Assembly (NCBI RefSeq): GCF_000590885.1
Contig: NZ_JFHN01000020.1
Location: 27,988-91,987 of the forward strand
DNA: 64,000 nucleotides
Source of the DNA: Erwinia mallotivora
Lineage (GTDB): Bacteria; Pseudomonadota; Gammaproteobacteria; Enterobacterales; Enterobacteriaceae
Reading direction: 5' to 3'
The notes below the pieces were generated by a model. It was given only the letters and a program-made list of their open reading frames with translations. It searched no databases and was not told where the DNA came from. Positions 8,806 to 17,466 of this stretch are shown here, piece by piece; position 1 is the first letter of the stretch, and every line of letters starts with the position of its first letter. Made by a program: the position numbers and the translations under genes.

Positions 8806-9237
8806 TTAACATTCACCTTCATCACCCAGACCATAAGTACACTCCGTTGGGTCAAACCAGCGATAATCCCGCTGATACAGGTGTATTGTTTCACCATTAT
8901 CCAGCAAAAGACTGGCTGTTCCACTGGAATACAAACTCCATTCTGCACTAGTGCCATCATTCCAGATTAACTTACCTGTAGAAAAGCAGGGAGTATAACG
9001 GTCTTCGTTAACCACGAACCCCTCAACAGGCTGGGCTTTGTTGAAAAAATCCAGTATCTGTTTACGCGTGGGTTGGAATTTTTTACATTCCTTTTTTATA
9101 TTTTCATCTTTCAATGACCATGAAACTGTCTGGCCCTTGTCAATATCAGTCAGTGTTTTCACTTTGCCCTTCTGGCTACATGCAGCTGTTAAAAAAACGA
9201 GTAATAGCGGCAATAAATATTTTTTTATATTTACCAT
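8806..9237 (-). CDS. lipoprotein, probable immunity protein for the amidase effector
   Basis: A 143-residue protein with a classic lipoprotein signal peptide: KK at residues 5-6, a hydrophobic core, and the lipobox LTAAC with the modified Cys near residue 20. The mature part is small, acidic and has four further cysteines. I do not recognise the fold. Its start overlaps the end of the amidase gene (ATGGTAA), so the two are translationally coupled. A periplasmic lipoprotein encoded directly after a T6SS-type peptidoglycan amidase is the usual arrangement of a cognate immunity protein protecting against self-intoxication. The immunity role is inferred from position only. Confidence 0.7.
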   Translation of the reverse strand: MVNIKKYLLPLLLVFLTAACSQKGKVKTLTDIDKGQTVSWSLKDENIKKECKKFQPTRKQILDFFNKAQPVEGFVVNEDRYTPCFSTGKLIWNDGTSAEWSLYSSGTASLLLDNGETIHLYQRDYRWFDPTECTYGLGDEGEC

Positions 9238-9845
9238 GTTGCAGTACTCGCTTCCGTTAGATTTTTCCTTCCAACATCAGGATGACGATAAACTTCATTA
9301 AGAGAGACTCTAAGTGTTTCTGATAATTCTTTCACCAACCATTTTAATGACTCATTTTGTCTGTCATTAACAGGTTCATATATATCCTCATTGTTTATTC
9401 TTCTTGCCTTACCAACAATCTCTATTCCAATGGAATCGGCATTATAAGGATATCTGTCTGGAAAACTCTTACTGGCTTTATAGCGGTGTACTGTTTTTGA
9501 TCTTTCCCTGATATTTTTAATCTTATCCATACCTGTTACTTTTTTTAACTCCTGTGGGCTACATATTTTTTTCATTAAACAACGCGATTGCAAAAACCCC
9601 ACATAGTTAGTTATTTTTTGTAATGAAGCAGTCTGATAAATCTTGCCATCTTTAGCTATCAGGAAGTGAGCACCATTAGCCCCACTATTCTGATAACTGT
9701 TAAAAATACTGTTGGCTGTTGTACTGTCTGTCTGATGTACAACAATCCCGTTTACTTTATCCAGCTTACCACGCTCTATTGAACTGAATCTCTTAACAAT
9801 AATACGTTCAGCATCGACTAAACCATTTTTATCGATAAATAACAT
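9231..9845 (-). CDS. Amidase_2-type N-acetylmuramoyl-L-alanine amidase, putative T6SS effector
   Basis: A 204-residue protein of the AmpD/PGRP-like zinc amidase fold, which cuts the bond between MurNAc and L-alanine in peptidoglycan. Probable zinc and catalytic positions are the His in GIVVHQTD (about residue 36), the His in NGAHFLIAKDG (about 60) and the His and Lys in YRHPDVGRKN (about 188-196). It has no signal peptide, so export must be by another route; delivery with the Hcp tube is the natural reading, because hcp lies 27 bp upstream in the same direction. The immunity lipoprotein gene follows with an overlap. Base composition is more AT-rich than the sugar operon beyond it. Confidence 0.82.
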   Translation of the reverse strand: MLFIDKNGLVDAERIIVKRFSSIERGKLDKVNGIVVHQTDSTTANSIFNSYQNSGANGAHFLIAKDGKIYQTASLQKITNYVGFLQSRCLMKKICSPQELKKVTGMDKIKNIRERSKTVHRYKASKSFPDRYPYNADSIGIEIVGKARRINNEDIYEPVNDRQNESLKWLVKELSETLRVSLNEVYRHPDVGRKNLTEASTATW

Positions 9846-9872
9846 AGTTATATTCCTTTATATCACTGGTAC

Positions 9873-10355
9873 TTAAATAGTTGTATTGGATTTAATGTCA
9901 TATCCCATGGAAACCGTACCTGCTGTACTTCCCTGTGCATTCTGTAAGACATAGTCAATTACTACTCTGGAGAACGCCAGTCTTACCGCCTCGCGTGGTG
10001 CGCGCATTGTGTTATAATAAACAGGATGTACGGCGGTGATAATAATTTTCTGAAGGGTAATGCGCAGATACTCCAGCGGTGAACCGCCAGCTTTTCTGAC
10101 CGTCAAAATGACTTCAGGAATATGTTTCCCGGTCAGGCAATACTGAAGAAGACTGGGACTGGATTTATCGATATAGTGCTCAAAATTGAGGTCCTCAACA
10201 GTACATTTCCCCGCACCTCCACCTCTACCAGAATGCATATTTGATGTCTGGCTAACAGACCAGTCCCAGTTAAGTACCTCAATCTCTCCTTTAAAGGTTG
10301 AATCCTGAGATTCACCTTCGATACCATCAATTTTTATAAAAATATCCTGAGCCAT
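9873..10355 (-). CDS. hcp: Hcp family type VI secretion tube protein (orphan)
   Basis: A 160-residue Hcp protein, which forms hexameric rings that stack into the inner tube of the type VI secretion system and can carry small effectors in their lumen. The start is set at 10355 (MAQDIFIKIDGIEGES), the typical N-terminus, with AGGA upstream. A longer in-frame start at 10493 would add 46 residues translated out of frame from a recombinase remnant, so it is rejected. Family motifs include IDGIEGES, the Gly-rich loop near residue 38 and NTMRAPREA. No other T6SS gene lies in the window, so it must work with a system encoded elsewhere. Confidence 0.93.
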   Translation of the reverse strand: MAQDIFIKIDGIEGESQDSTFKGEIEVLNWDWSVSQTSNMHSGRGGGAGKCTVEDLNFEHYIDKSSPSLLQYCLTGKHIPEVILTVRKAGGSPLEYLRITLQKIIITAVHPVYYNTMRAPREAVRLAFSRVVIDYVLQNAQGSTAGTVSMGYDIKSNTTI

Positions 10356-10381
10356 AACTCGTCCTTGTATGAACAGAATGT

Positions 10382-10546
10382 TTACTGCTTTTCTCTGCCT
10401 CGTATGAGCGTCCGGTAAACTGTCGGTCGCGACACTGAAAACAGTTCTTCCAGAACACTGATAGAATGTTACCCTCTGCTCTGCATACGACACAGTTCCT
10501 GCTGTTGCTTCTCTGATAAGTTACCAGGTTTCATGAATTGTTCAAG
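10382..10546 (-). pseudogene. C-terminal remnant of a serine recombinase (resolvase/invertase)
   Basis: Read on the minus strand in one frame this gives KPGNLSEKQQQELCRMQSRG, a TAA stop, then HSISVLEELFSVSRPTVYRTL and a short basic tail. This is the linker and helix-turn-helix pattern of Tn3-type resolvases and Hin/Pin invertases (SVSRPTVYRTL). The catalytic domain is absent and one internal stop is present. It directly abuts hcp, so a mobile element probably brought in or disturbed this cassette. Confidence 0.7.
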
Positions 10547-10560
10547 AAGACAATCAGATA

Positions 10561-10568
10561 CCCTCCCC
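10561..10568 (-). other. KOPS-type octamer pointing to dif
   Basis: CCCTCCCC on the plus strand is GGGNAGGG on the minus strand, oriented leftwards to dif 2.2 kb away. Confidence 0.6.
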
Positions 10569-10619
10569 CTAAACTTGATGGGTCTGGCTATGCGATTGCG
10601 GAGGAAAATACAACGGCAG

Positions 10620-10655
10620 TTACTCTGCGGATTATTCTTCTAATCCGCAGAGTAA
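10620..10655. repeat. perfect 15-bp inverted repeat
   Basis: TTACTCTGCGGATTA, a 6-base loop, and its exact complement. It has no T tract, and lies between the hcp cassette and the 3' end of the sgb operon. It could stop transcripts from the minus-strand operon or be a mobile-element end. Confidence 0.6.
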
Positions 10656-10746
10656 TATCGAAGAGTGGTAATAATTAAATACCTGTTACTTCCGATGTTC
10701 CACAAAACAAAGTGCTAATGTTTTATGCCCGGTTTGAAAATGACAC

Positions 10747-11445
10747 TCATTGTCCGTAATAAGCATTTTTACCGTGTTTCCTCAGAAAGTGTTTATCCAG
10801 TAATTGTTTTTGCATGCTGTCAATTGCCGGCTTCAACTGACGAGAGAAAATCCCCATGTAGGCCACCTCTTCCAGCACCACGGCATTGTGTACGGCAGCA
10901 GATGCATCTTTCCCCCAGGCAAAAGGTCCGTGGGCATTAATTAACACGCCGGGAATATCCGTGGGGCTGATACCTCGTGACTGGAATGTCTCAATAATAA
11001 CCTGCCCGGTATTGTGTTCGTAATCATTCACAATTTCCTGTTCAGTCATTAAACGCGTACAGGGGATGGTGCCGTAGAAATAGTCTGCATGCGTGGTTCC
11101 CAGCGCTGGCAGATCCTGCCCCGCCTGGGACCAGATGGTGGCATGACGGGAATGGGTATGAACAATGCCGCCAATATCATTAAAAGCACGGTAAAGCGCC
11201 AGATGGGTTGCCGTATCAGATGATGGCTTTTTCTTACCCTCAATAACGCGGCCACTCTCCAAATCAAGCACCACGATATCCTCCACCGTCATGTTGTCGT
11301 ACTCAACGCCGGATGGCTTGATGGCGACCTGATTGCTGTCGCGGTCGATAGCACTGACGTTACCCCAGGTAAAGGTGACGAGTTGATGGCGAGGTAAGGC
11401 TAAATTCGCTTCAAGCACCTGTTGTTTCAGCATCTGTAAACTCAT
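10747..11445 (-). CDS. sgbE: L-ribulose-5-phosphate 4-epimerase (SgbE/UlaF/AraD family)
   Basis: A 232-residue class II aldolase-fold enzyme that interconverts L-ribulose 5-phosphate and D-xylulose 5-phosphate, the last step that feeds L-xylulose-type sugars into the pentose phosphate pathway. Metal-binding histidines are visible in VHTHSRHAT (His 96 and 98) and in [10 protein letters not shown] (about 172), plus the substrate-binding KPSGVEYD near 43-50. It is the last gene of the operon and overlaps sgbU by 4 bases (ATGA). AraD and UlaF share the fold; operon order (lyxK-sgbH-sgbU-sgbE) supports the SgbE name. Confidence 0.92.
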   Translation of the reverse strand: MSLQMLKQQVLEANLALPRHQLVTFTWGNVSAIDRDSNQVAIKPSGVEYDNMTVEDIVVLDLESGRVIEGKKKPSSDTATHLALYRAFNDIGGIVHTHSRHATIWSQAGQDLPALGTTHADYFYGTIPCTRLMTEQEIVNDYEHNTGQVIIETFQSRGISPTDIPGVLINAHGPFAWGKDASAAVHNAVVLEEVAYMGIFSRQLKPAIDSMQKQLLDKHFLRKHGKNAYYGQ

Positions 11446-12302
11446 TGTAATCCCCCTTCCTGCATTTTTTGTTCAATCCAGCGCCGTGCCTGCACGATTT
11501 CTGCCACCGGTTCCTCTGCTTTCTCTGTCCACATCTCAATAAGAAATGAGCCGCGGTAGTTAAGCTGCTTTAAGGTGCGGAAAACGCTGACAAAATCGAC
11601 ACAGCCCTCTCCAAAAGGAACATCACGAAACTGGCCTGGTGAACTGGCGGTCACCGGCTGGGTGTCTTTAAGGTGAATCGCAGCGATGCGATCAATTCCC
11701 AGAGTGAGTTCAGCCGTGACATCATTACCCCACGCGCTGAGGTTGCCGACGTCGGGATAAACAGAAAACCAGGGTGATGCCTGCTGTTTTTCCCACTTTT
11801 TCCATTTGCTGATGGCGTTGATAAATTCAGTGTCCATAATTTCCACCGCCAGCATGACCTGAGCAGCAGCGGCGCGCTCTACCGCGCGTGACAAACCCTC
11901 TGCAAAGCGAGCCTCGGTGCCTTCATCATGGGGTTCGTAGTAGACGTCATATCCCGCCAGCTGGATGGTGCGGATCCCGACATCTCTGGCAAGCTGAATG
12001 GCGCGTTCCATCAGTTCATCTGCCCGCTGGCGCGTTGCTGCATCCCGGCTGCCAAAGGGAAAACGCCGATGCCCGGACAGGCATAAAGACGGGATGCTGA
12101 CGCCGGTTTCAATCATGGCGTTGACCAGTGAAAGGCGCTGCTCCTTACTCCAGTCCAGCCTTGCCAGTCTTTCATCAGTCTCATCAATCGACATCTCGAC
12201 AAAGTTGAAGCCACATGCTTTAGCCAGTGCCAGTCGCTCAGGCCAGGTAAGATGTGCAGGTAGTGCTTTTTCGTAGATCCCCAGTGGATGCTGTCGTCTC
12301 AT
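11442..12302 (-). CDS. sgbU: L-xylulose-5-phosphate 3-epimerase (SgbU/UlaE)
   Basis: A 286-residue TIM-barrel epimerase that converts L-xylulose 5-phosphate to L-ribulose 5-phosphate. Family signatures include GIYEKALP at the N-terminus, the metal ligand Glu in [24 protein letters not shown] and a C-terminal IEMWTE. It overlaps sgbH upstream and sgbE downstream by 4 bases each, so the three are tightly coupled. Length equals that of UlaE and SgbU. Confidence 0.93.
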   Translation of the reverse strand: MRRQHPLGIYEKALPAHLTWPERLALAKACGFNFVEMSIDETDERLARLDWSKEQRLSLVNAMIETGVSIPSLCLSGHRRFPFGSRDAATRQRADELMERAIQLARDVGIRTIQLAGYDVYYEPHDEGTEARFAEGLSRAVERAAAAQVMLAVEIMDTEFINAISKWKKWEKQQASPWFSVYPDVGNLSAWGNDVTAELTLGIDRIAAIHLKDTQPVTASSPGQFRDVPFGEGCVDFVSVFRTLKQLNYRGSFLIEMWTEKAEEPVAEIVQARRWIEQKMQEGGLQ

Positions 12303-12955
12303 TGCTTTCCCCAGATATTGGCAATTGCCTGATGAAACTGATTTGCAGTGGCTAAGCCACTGGTGCTGTCACTCAGCGCCCGCCCGGCAATGAATGCCTT
12401 TACATCGATATTGCGAAACAGCGGTAATTCTTCGGGGGTGATGCCGCCGGTGACAGAGAGTGCAAACCCCATATCCGACAACGTCTGCATAGCGTCAAGA
12501 TCGTGCTGGCTCCATTGCTGGCCGCCAGCCTGCGCATCACGGCCTCGGTGATAAATCGCCTGCGTCAGACCAAGGTTGCGCCACTGGCGCGCATCCTCTG
12601 TTGTCCAGTGACCAAACAACTCAATCTGAATGTCGCCCTGATAGCGCCCCGCCACCTCCAGCGCGGTGGCAAAAGTAGCCAGCGGCGCAGCACAGATAAC
12701 CGTCATCCAGTTGGCCCCTGCTTTGAACGCCATTTCCGCCAGCGTCGCGCCGGCGTCAGCAACTTTGAAGTCGGCCACCAGGGTTTTGTTCGGATGCTGG
12801 CTGCGGAGGCGGGATATCGCTTCAATACCCGCGCTGAAGCATAAAATCGTACCCGCTTCGATGATGTCGACATCGTGATGAAGCAACTCTGCCGTGCGCA
12901 GCGCAGCATCCAGGTCGGTGTGGTCCAGCGCCAGCTGGAGTAAAGGAAGACTCAT
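12299..12955 (-). CDS. sgbH: 3-keto-L-gulonate-6-phosphate decarboxylase
   Basis: A 218-residue member of the OMP decarboxylase suprafamily (UlaD/SgbH). It decarboxylates 3-keto-L-gulonate 6-phosphate to L-xylulose 5-phosphate using Mg2+. The known active-site residues are in register: Asp11 (LALDHTD), Glu33 (IIEAG), Asp62 and Lys64 (ADFKVADAG). It overlaps lyxK by 4 bases. The preceding kinase makes its substrate. Confidence 0.94.
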   Translation of the reverse strand: MSLPLLQLALDHTDLDAALRTAELLHHDVDIIEAGTILCFSAGIEAISRLRSQHPNKTLVADFKVADAGATLAEMAFKAGANWMTVICAAPLATFATALEVAGRYQGDIQIELFGHWTTEDARQWRNLGLTQAIYHRGRDAQAGGQQWSQHDLDAMQTLSDMGFALSVTGGITPEELPLFRNIDVKAFIAGRALSDSTSGLATANQFHQAIANIWGKQ

Positions 12956-14433
12956 AAATAAACTCCTTGTACCGCTTTCAGTGCATCGACCAACTTCTGA
13001 TAGCTTTGGTATTTTTTCTGATAGCGTTCATGCCGGTTCAAATCAGGCTGCCAGGTGACAATCTGTGGATTAAGCGCCTGCTGCGCCCGTTGTAATGAGG
13101 CATATACCCCCGTGCCGGTGAGCGCGACCAGAGCCGCGCCAAGGCATCCGCTTTCAGCAATCTGCGGTACTTCTACGGGCAGACCGCTCGCATCAGCAAA
13201 CATTTGCATCCAGGGCGCGGAACGTGTGGGACCACCACTGAGTCGCAGTGCCGTGGCGTGTGGAAAACGCTGTCGAATGCGATTGAGATGAGTAAGATGC
13301 GAGAACACCACCCCTTCGTAGATGGCCTGAACCAGGTGACCGCGCGTGTGGCCAGCCTGCATCCCCAGAAAAGTTCCATGCACTTCTGCACCGGCATTGC
13401 AGCCGTACAAAAAAGGCATGAAAAACAGTGAACTACTGGCTGCGGGCAACTCAGCAACCCAGTTATTCAACTGCTGATAGTCATTAATCCCCCACTGCTG
13501 GCAAAACCACTCCAGATTAGCTGCCGACGTTGGGCTGGCATCATGAATGATGAACTGATTGTCGATAGCGTAGCGGCCATAGACATAGGGGTAGTCCGTC
13601 TCGTTACTGATGCAGTCGGTTATGCCACTGGTCACCGACCAGGTGCCCATCACGGCGTTAAGCCGGGTATCGTCATGAAGTCCCGCACAGATTGCCGTGG
13701 AAACCACATCAAACAGGCCACCTACAACAGGGATGCCCGCGGGTAATCCACACAGTTGCGTCGCCTGTTCAGTAACATAACCGGCGATTTCGGTTGGGCC
13801 GATGATGGGAGGCAGTGAGGAGACGATTTCCCCGATATCCAGCGTATCCGCCAGTGCAGCGGACCAGCCGCCGCTCTGCATGCTGTACAGGTTGGATTCA
13901 GAAATGTTTGTTTCTTCGCAAGCCAGTTTGCCCGTCAGGCAGAACCGCAGATAATCATGCGCCATCAGCACACTGCCGATGGCGGCATAGCGCTCGGGTT
14001 CATGCTCTTTGATCCAACGCAGCAACGATACCGGATGTCCGGTCCACAGGGTCTGGCGCGTTTCAGGGTACAACTGCTGCGGTATCCCTTCTCTTTGCCA
14101 TTGCTGCACAATCGTCAGCGCCCGGCGATCGGATGAAAGGATGCCATTACCCAACGGCTGATGTTGTTTGTCCAGTAAGAACAGGCCCTTACCCTGAGCA
14201 GAAATCCCTACCCCTGCAACCTCAGAGGCATTCAGTTTGCTTTGTTGCAGCACATCGCGTATCACAACCGCAGCCTGCTGCCACAACAGCGACATATCGC
14301 GCTCGGCACGACCAGGTTCAGGCACCAGCACCGGCAGGTTCTGCCGTGCTACCGCCAGTTCGCGCCCCTGCGCGTCATAGAGTCCGGCTTTGATAAAGGT
14401 TCCGCCGCAATCCAGCCCTAACCAGCTTTTCAT
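12952..14433 (-). CDS. lyxK: FGGY sugar kinase, LyxK-like (keto-gulonate/L-xylulose kinase)
   Basis: A 493-residue FGGY-family kinase with the N-terminal phosphate motif LDCGGTFIKAGLYD and the C-terminal LSGGPTRSAPWMQM. E. coli LyxK phosphorylates L-xylulose and 3-keto-L-gulonate. In this operon it should make 3-keto-L-gulonate 6-phosphate from the product of YiaK. It overlaps the MFS transporter gene upstream and sgbH downstream by 4 bases each. The exact substrate is inferred from the operon. Confidence 0.88.
   Translation of the reverse strand: MKSWLGLDCGGTFIKAGLYDAQGRELAVARQNLPVLVPEPGRAERDMSLLWQQAAVVIRDVLQQSKLNASEVAGVGISAQGKGLFLLDKQHQPLGNGILSSDRRALTIVQQWQREGIPQQLYPETRQTLWTGHPVSLLRWIKEHEPERYAAIGSVLMAHDYLRFCLTGKLACEETNISESNLYSMQSGGWSAALADTLDIGEIVSSLPPIIGPTEIAGYVTEQATQLCGLPAGIPVVGGLFDVVSTAICAGLHDDTRLNAVMGTWSVTSGITDCISNETDYPYVYGRYAIDNQFIIHDASPTSAANLEWFCQQWGINDYQQLNNWVAELPAASSSLFFMPFLYGCNAGAEVHGTFLGMQAGHTRGHLVQAIYEGVVFSHLTHLNRIRQRFPHATALRLSGGPTRSAPWMQMFADASGLPVEVPQIAESGCLGAALVALTGTGVYASLQRAQQALNPQIVTWQPDLNRHERYQKKYQSYQKLVDALKAVQGVYL
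14206..14213 (-). other. KOPS-type octamer pointing to dif
   Basis: CCCTACCC on the plus strand, inside lyxK, oriented leftwards to dif. Confidence 0.6.
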
Positions 14434-15725
14434 GCCGCCTCCCGTTCAGGCGAATCACAGTGCCTGGGCAGCGTCAACGCCAGCACAGAAGCCATGGCCA
14501 GCGAGATGGCCAGACTGTAAATCCCCACATCTTTGCTGTATTCCGCGATCAATATCCCCACCATATACGGCCCGCAGAATCCCCCCAGGTTACCCAGTGC
14601 ATTTATCAGACCGCGTGCGCCACCCGCGACTTCGGCATGAAAGAGGCGCGGGGGAATACTCCAGAACACACCCGCAGCAGACTGGATAAACACGCCACAC
14701 CCCACAAGGGCGGCATAGGACCACCAGATATGTGCCTTCAGGACCACTGACATCGCCATACAGATGGCGAATCCAGCGAGTGGCAGCGCAACGAAGATTC
14801 TGCGACGGCCGCTGGCGTCGGAAAGTATTGAGAACAGGAACATGCCCAAAATGGCACCGACGTAAGGCAAAATGGCCAGTATTCCCACCTTCTCTGCATT
14901 GCCGTTGGTCAGCCCTTTCAGAATGGTCGGCAGCCACAGGGTGTAGCCATATATCCCGGTCTGATAGAAGAAATTGACGAGGATCAGTCGCCACATGACG
15001 GGCTCACGCATCACCCGGCTCAACGAGGCTTTGCGCATATTCTTACCCTTGATCATCAACTGTTCGTCATGAAGGGTTTTGATCAGATACTGCTTCTCAG
15101 CCGCAGAAATCCAGCTGGCTTCCTCAGGACGATTGCTGATGGTAAAAACCCAGAGAAGCATGACAAAAACCGATAACACGCCCTCAACGAAGAACAGCAT
15201 GCGCCAGTCCCAGTTGGTAATTATCCAACCCGATAACGGTGCCGTAATGATGCCGGCAATGGGGACAAACATGATCACAATGGCATTGGCACGTCCCCGC
15301 TCTTTATCCGGGAACCAGTTGCCTATCATGGTCAGCACCACGGGCAGCATCCCACCTTCTGCAACACCCAGTGCAAAGCGCAGCACCAGTAAGTGATACT
15401 GACTGGTGGCAAGGCCGGTCAGGATCGAAATCACCGCCCACGCCACCAGTGACCAGCCGATAAAACGCTTGCCGTTTCCGTGTACCGCCAGTTTCCCCCC
15501 CGGAACCTGTAGAAACAGGTAGCCGATAAAGAAGATGCCGCCGGCAAGTCCAGCCATAGACGCACTGATACCCAGTTCGGCGTCCATGCCGCCCGGCATA
15601 GCAAAGGCAATATTGACGCGGTCCATGTATGAGATGATGCAGGTAATCAGAACAGGCGGAATGATATACAGCCACCGTAATGCAGGTACGTCTGCATGAG
15701 CGGGCGCAGTTGAAGTCAGACTCAT
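14430..15725 (-). CDS. MFS transporter, sugar-acid/anion symporter type
   Basis: A 431-residue permease with 12 predicted membrane helices, resembling the anion:cation symporter branch (ExuT/GudP/tartrate-type). The family motif appears as YMDRVNIAFAMPG in the first helix, with a conserved RFALGVAEGGMLP in helix 4. It sits exactly where E. coli has the TRAP transporter genes yiaMNO, between yiaL and lyxK, so it probably imports the same kind of substrate (2,3-diketo-L-gulonate or a related sugar acid) with protons. It overlaps lyxK by 4 bases. The substrate is inferred from position. Confidence 0.88.
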   Translation of the reverse strand: MSLTSTAPAHADVPALRWLYIIPPVLITCIISYMDRVNIAFAMPGGMDAELGISASMAGLAGGIFFIGYLFLQVPGGKLAVHGNGKRFIGWSLVAWAVISILTGLATSQYHLLVLRFALGVAEGGMLPVVLTMIGNWFPDKERGRANAIVIMFVPIAGIITAPLSGWIITNWDWRMLFFVEGVLSVFVMLLWVFTISNRPEEASWISAAEKQYLIKTLHDEQLMIKGKNMRKASLSRVMREPVMWRLILVNFFYQTGIYGYTLWLPTILKGLTNGNAEKVGILAILPYVGAILGMFLFSILSDASGRRRIFVALPLAGFAICMAMSVVLKAHIWWSYAALVGCGVFIQSAAGVFWSIPPRLFHAEVAGGARGLINALGNLGGFCGPYMVGILIAEYSKDVGIYSLAISLAMASVLALTLPRHCDSPEREAA

Positions 15726-15737
15726 GTTATTTACCTT

Positions 15738-16208
15738 TTAGTTCACCAGGTCAGCAGTCGGGATCTTCACCACAACTTTACGAATCGCCGCCGGCAAATC
15801 CGGCGCGCAGTTAGGCCGATGAATATCCTGGGGGAAGAACACGGCAAAGCTGCCTGGCACCATACGGATCCAGGTTTCATCAGGGACCTGCTGATAAAAA
15901 ATGATGTCGCGATTTTCGTCATAAGGCTGGTGAACAGCCGCATTTACCGGCTGGCTCGCCACCCCAATCAACTCAGAACCGGCGACCAGGTATTGCACAT
16001 CGATATGGTGGCGATGTGCTTCGGGATAGTTTTCCTGCACCGGCGCAGTCTGAAGATCCAGAACCTGTACCAGCCAGCCGGTTTCGCTGTCTTTATACCG
16101 CCCTGCTTCCATGCCCTTCAGATCCTGACTGGCCAGCCAGGCAATGGCCCGTGCAACAGCCGACGGATAGTGGATGGCTTCTGTATTATCAATGTGCCCG
16201 CAGATCAT
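15738..16208 (-). CDS. yiaL: YhcH/YjgK/YiaL family protein
   Basis: A 156-residue cupin-like protein of the YiaL family. The start is set at 16208 (MICGHI), which matches E. coli YiaL in length and has GAGG eight bases upstream. A longer frame from 16247 would overlap yiaK. Conserved residues include EAHRHHIDVQY (likely metal-binding histidines near 80), PYDENRDIIFY and the C-terminal FPQDIHRPN. Members are thought to be sugar isomerases or mutarotases but the reaction of YiaL is not established. It lies between yiaK and the MFS gene. Confidence 0.9.
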   Translation of the reverse strand: MICGHIDNTEAIHYPSAVARAIAWLASQDLKGMEAGRYKDSETGWLVQVLDLQTAPVQENYPEAHRHHIDVQYLVAGSELIGVASQPVNAAVHQPYDENRDIIFYQQVPDETWIRMVPGSFAVFFPQDIHRPNCAPDLPAAIRKVVVKIPTADLVN

Positions 16209-16222
16209 AACGTTATCCTCTG

Positions 16223-17221
16223 TTACAGTGCCTGAATGTGCGTCCACACCCTTTCATCTACCGGAATACCCAGCCGTTCGTTCTCAGCACGCAGCTTCGG
16301 AAAACGCTCCCCCGGCAGACGGACTGCCTGCTGATTCTCGGCACGCTCGGCACCCGTTACAGAAGCGCGGATCCGCTGTAACTTTTGGTCACGCGTTTCG
16401 CCGTCAATCAGGCGATCAACGTCAATGGCCATAAATACCTGTGAGATACCAAACTCATCACCGTTGTCTTCAGTGACCTCAGTTACCGACGCGCCGTTTG
16501 AGAGCAGGGTTGCGAGCATGTCAAGCACGATCGACAGCGCGGACCCTTTCCAGTAACCCATGGGCAAAATGCGGCGGTTTTTTTCGATAGTTCCGGGATC
16601 GCGCGTGTATGAACCGTCATCATCAAAACCACCATCAACCGGTAAGGTTTTTCCTGCGAGCCGGTTCACTTCCAGCATCCCGTAAGAAAACATCGACATT
16701 GACATATCAACCATGGTGATTGGCTCACCCGGCACGGCCACAATCAGCGGGTTGGTGCCGATAGTGCAGTTTTTTGCTCCCCATGCCGGCATCACTGCAA
16801 TTGAGTTTGTCCAGCAAATGCCAACATAGCCCTTTTCAGCGGCCTGCCAGCCATAACTGCCGCCCCGCATCCAGTGGTTAGCATTGCGTAATGCCACCAG
16901 GCCAATGCCATGAGCGCTGGCCAGCTCCATAGCCCGGTTCATCATGCTGTGCGCGGTGATATTGCCGATGGCACGCCCGGCATCCCACTGTTCAATAGCA
17001 CCCAGTGACAGCACTTTTTCCGCTGAAGCATCAGGGAGGATGTGTCCGGCATCCAGCTGTTGGATGAAACGGCCGAAACGGTTGACGCCATGTGAATACA
17101 CGCCGTTCAGACTGGTTTCGGTAAACATCGCGGCACAGGCGGTGGCCTTATCCTCTGACACATTTCGACTTAACAGGACGCGAAGGAATTCCTGGTATAA
17201 CTGCTGATGACTGATTCTCAT
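16223..17221 (-). CDS. yiaK: 2,3-diketo-L-gulonate reductase
   Basis: A 333-residue member of the lactate/malate/sulfolactate dehydrogenase family, closely similar throughout to E. coli DlgD/YiaK. It reduces 2,3-diketo-L-gulonate to 3-keto-L-gulonate with NADH. The start is set at 17221 (MRISHQQL); the 13 extra upstream codons are not conserved and would cover the promoter. Family motifs: [10 protein letters not shown] (catalytic His), [14 protein letters not shown] and [10 protein letters not shown]. It is the first gene of the yia/sgb operon and has a candidate regulator box just upstream (17253-17281). Confidence 0.94.
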   Translation of the reverse strand: MRISHQQLYQEFLRVLLSRNVSEDKATACAAMFTETSLNGVYSHGVNRFGRFIQQLDAGHILPDASAEKVLSLGAIEQWDAGRAIGNITAHSMMNRAMELASAHGIGLVALRNANHWMRGGSYGWQAAEKGYVGICWTNSIAVMPAWGAKNCTIGTNPLIVAVPGEPITMVDMSMSMFSYGMLEVNRLAGKTLPVDGGFDDDGSYTRDPGTIEKNRRILPMGYWKGSALSIVLDMLATLLSNGASVTEVTEDNGDEFGISQVFMAIDVDRLIDGETRDQKLQRIRASVTGAERAENQQAVRLPGERFPKLRAENERLGIPVDERVWTHIQAL

Positions 17222-17252
17222 GACGGCTGCATCCTTCTCATTACCCCACCTG

Positions 17253-17281
17253 AATTTCATATGTTGGAATGTGATTTCAAA
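17253..17281. promoter_or_regulatory. candidate YiaJ operator upstream of yiaK
   Basis: A 29-base element with the pattern AATTTCA-N6-G-x-AA-xx-TGATTYCAAA. The same pattern occurs at 22115-22143 in front of the ABC operon. It lies 32 bp before the yiaK start. Confidence 0.5.
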
Positions 17282-17410
17282 TAAATACTATGAGGAAAGC
17301 AGTAGCGAGTCAAAGAAATGCGACTTTATTATTTCGTTTAAAATCAGGTAGTTATTTTTTTAGTTGACTTTTGTGATCGTACGCAGATTGGTCAGAATTG
17401 AGGCATGGCA

Positions 17411-17440
17411 AAGCCGGGGAAGGCCATCCTGCCCCGGTTT
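17411..17440 (-). terminator. hairpin between the lactonase gene and yiaK
   Basis: Inverted repeat CCGGGG/CCCCGG with a 12-base loop lies just past the lactonase stop. The T tract is weak, so partial read-through into yiaK is possible. Confidence 0.5.
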
Positions 17441-17466
17441 TCAATGCGCGTTATTACCGTGCCGGA

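Larger units (their letters stand above)
10356..10746. other. intergenic stretch at the border of the T6SS cassette
   Basis: No intact gene is present. It holds a serine-recombinase remnant, one KOPS octamer and a 15-bp perfect hairpin, all listed separately. It separates the foreign patch from the sugar operon. Confidence 0.6.

Noticed and set aside
9990..10022. Second dif-like sequence (GGTGCGC followed by AT-rich bases)
   Set aside because: Only the first seven bases agree with dif, and the segment encodes the conserved NTMRAPREA stretch of Hcp.
10356..10493. N-terminal extension of Hcp by 46 residues
   Set aside because: The extension is an out-of-frame reading of the recombinase remnant, and the normal Hcp start has its own ribosome binding site.
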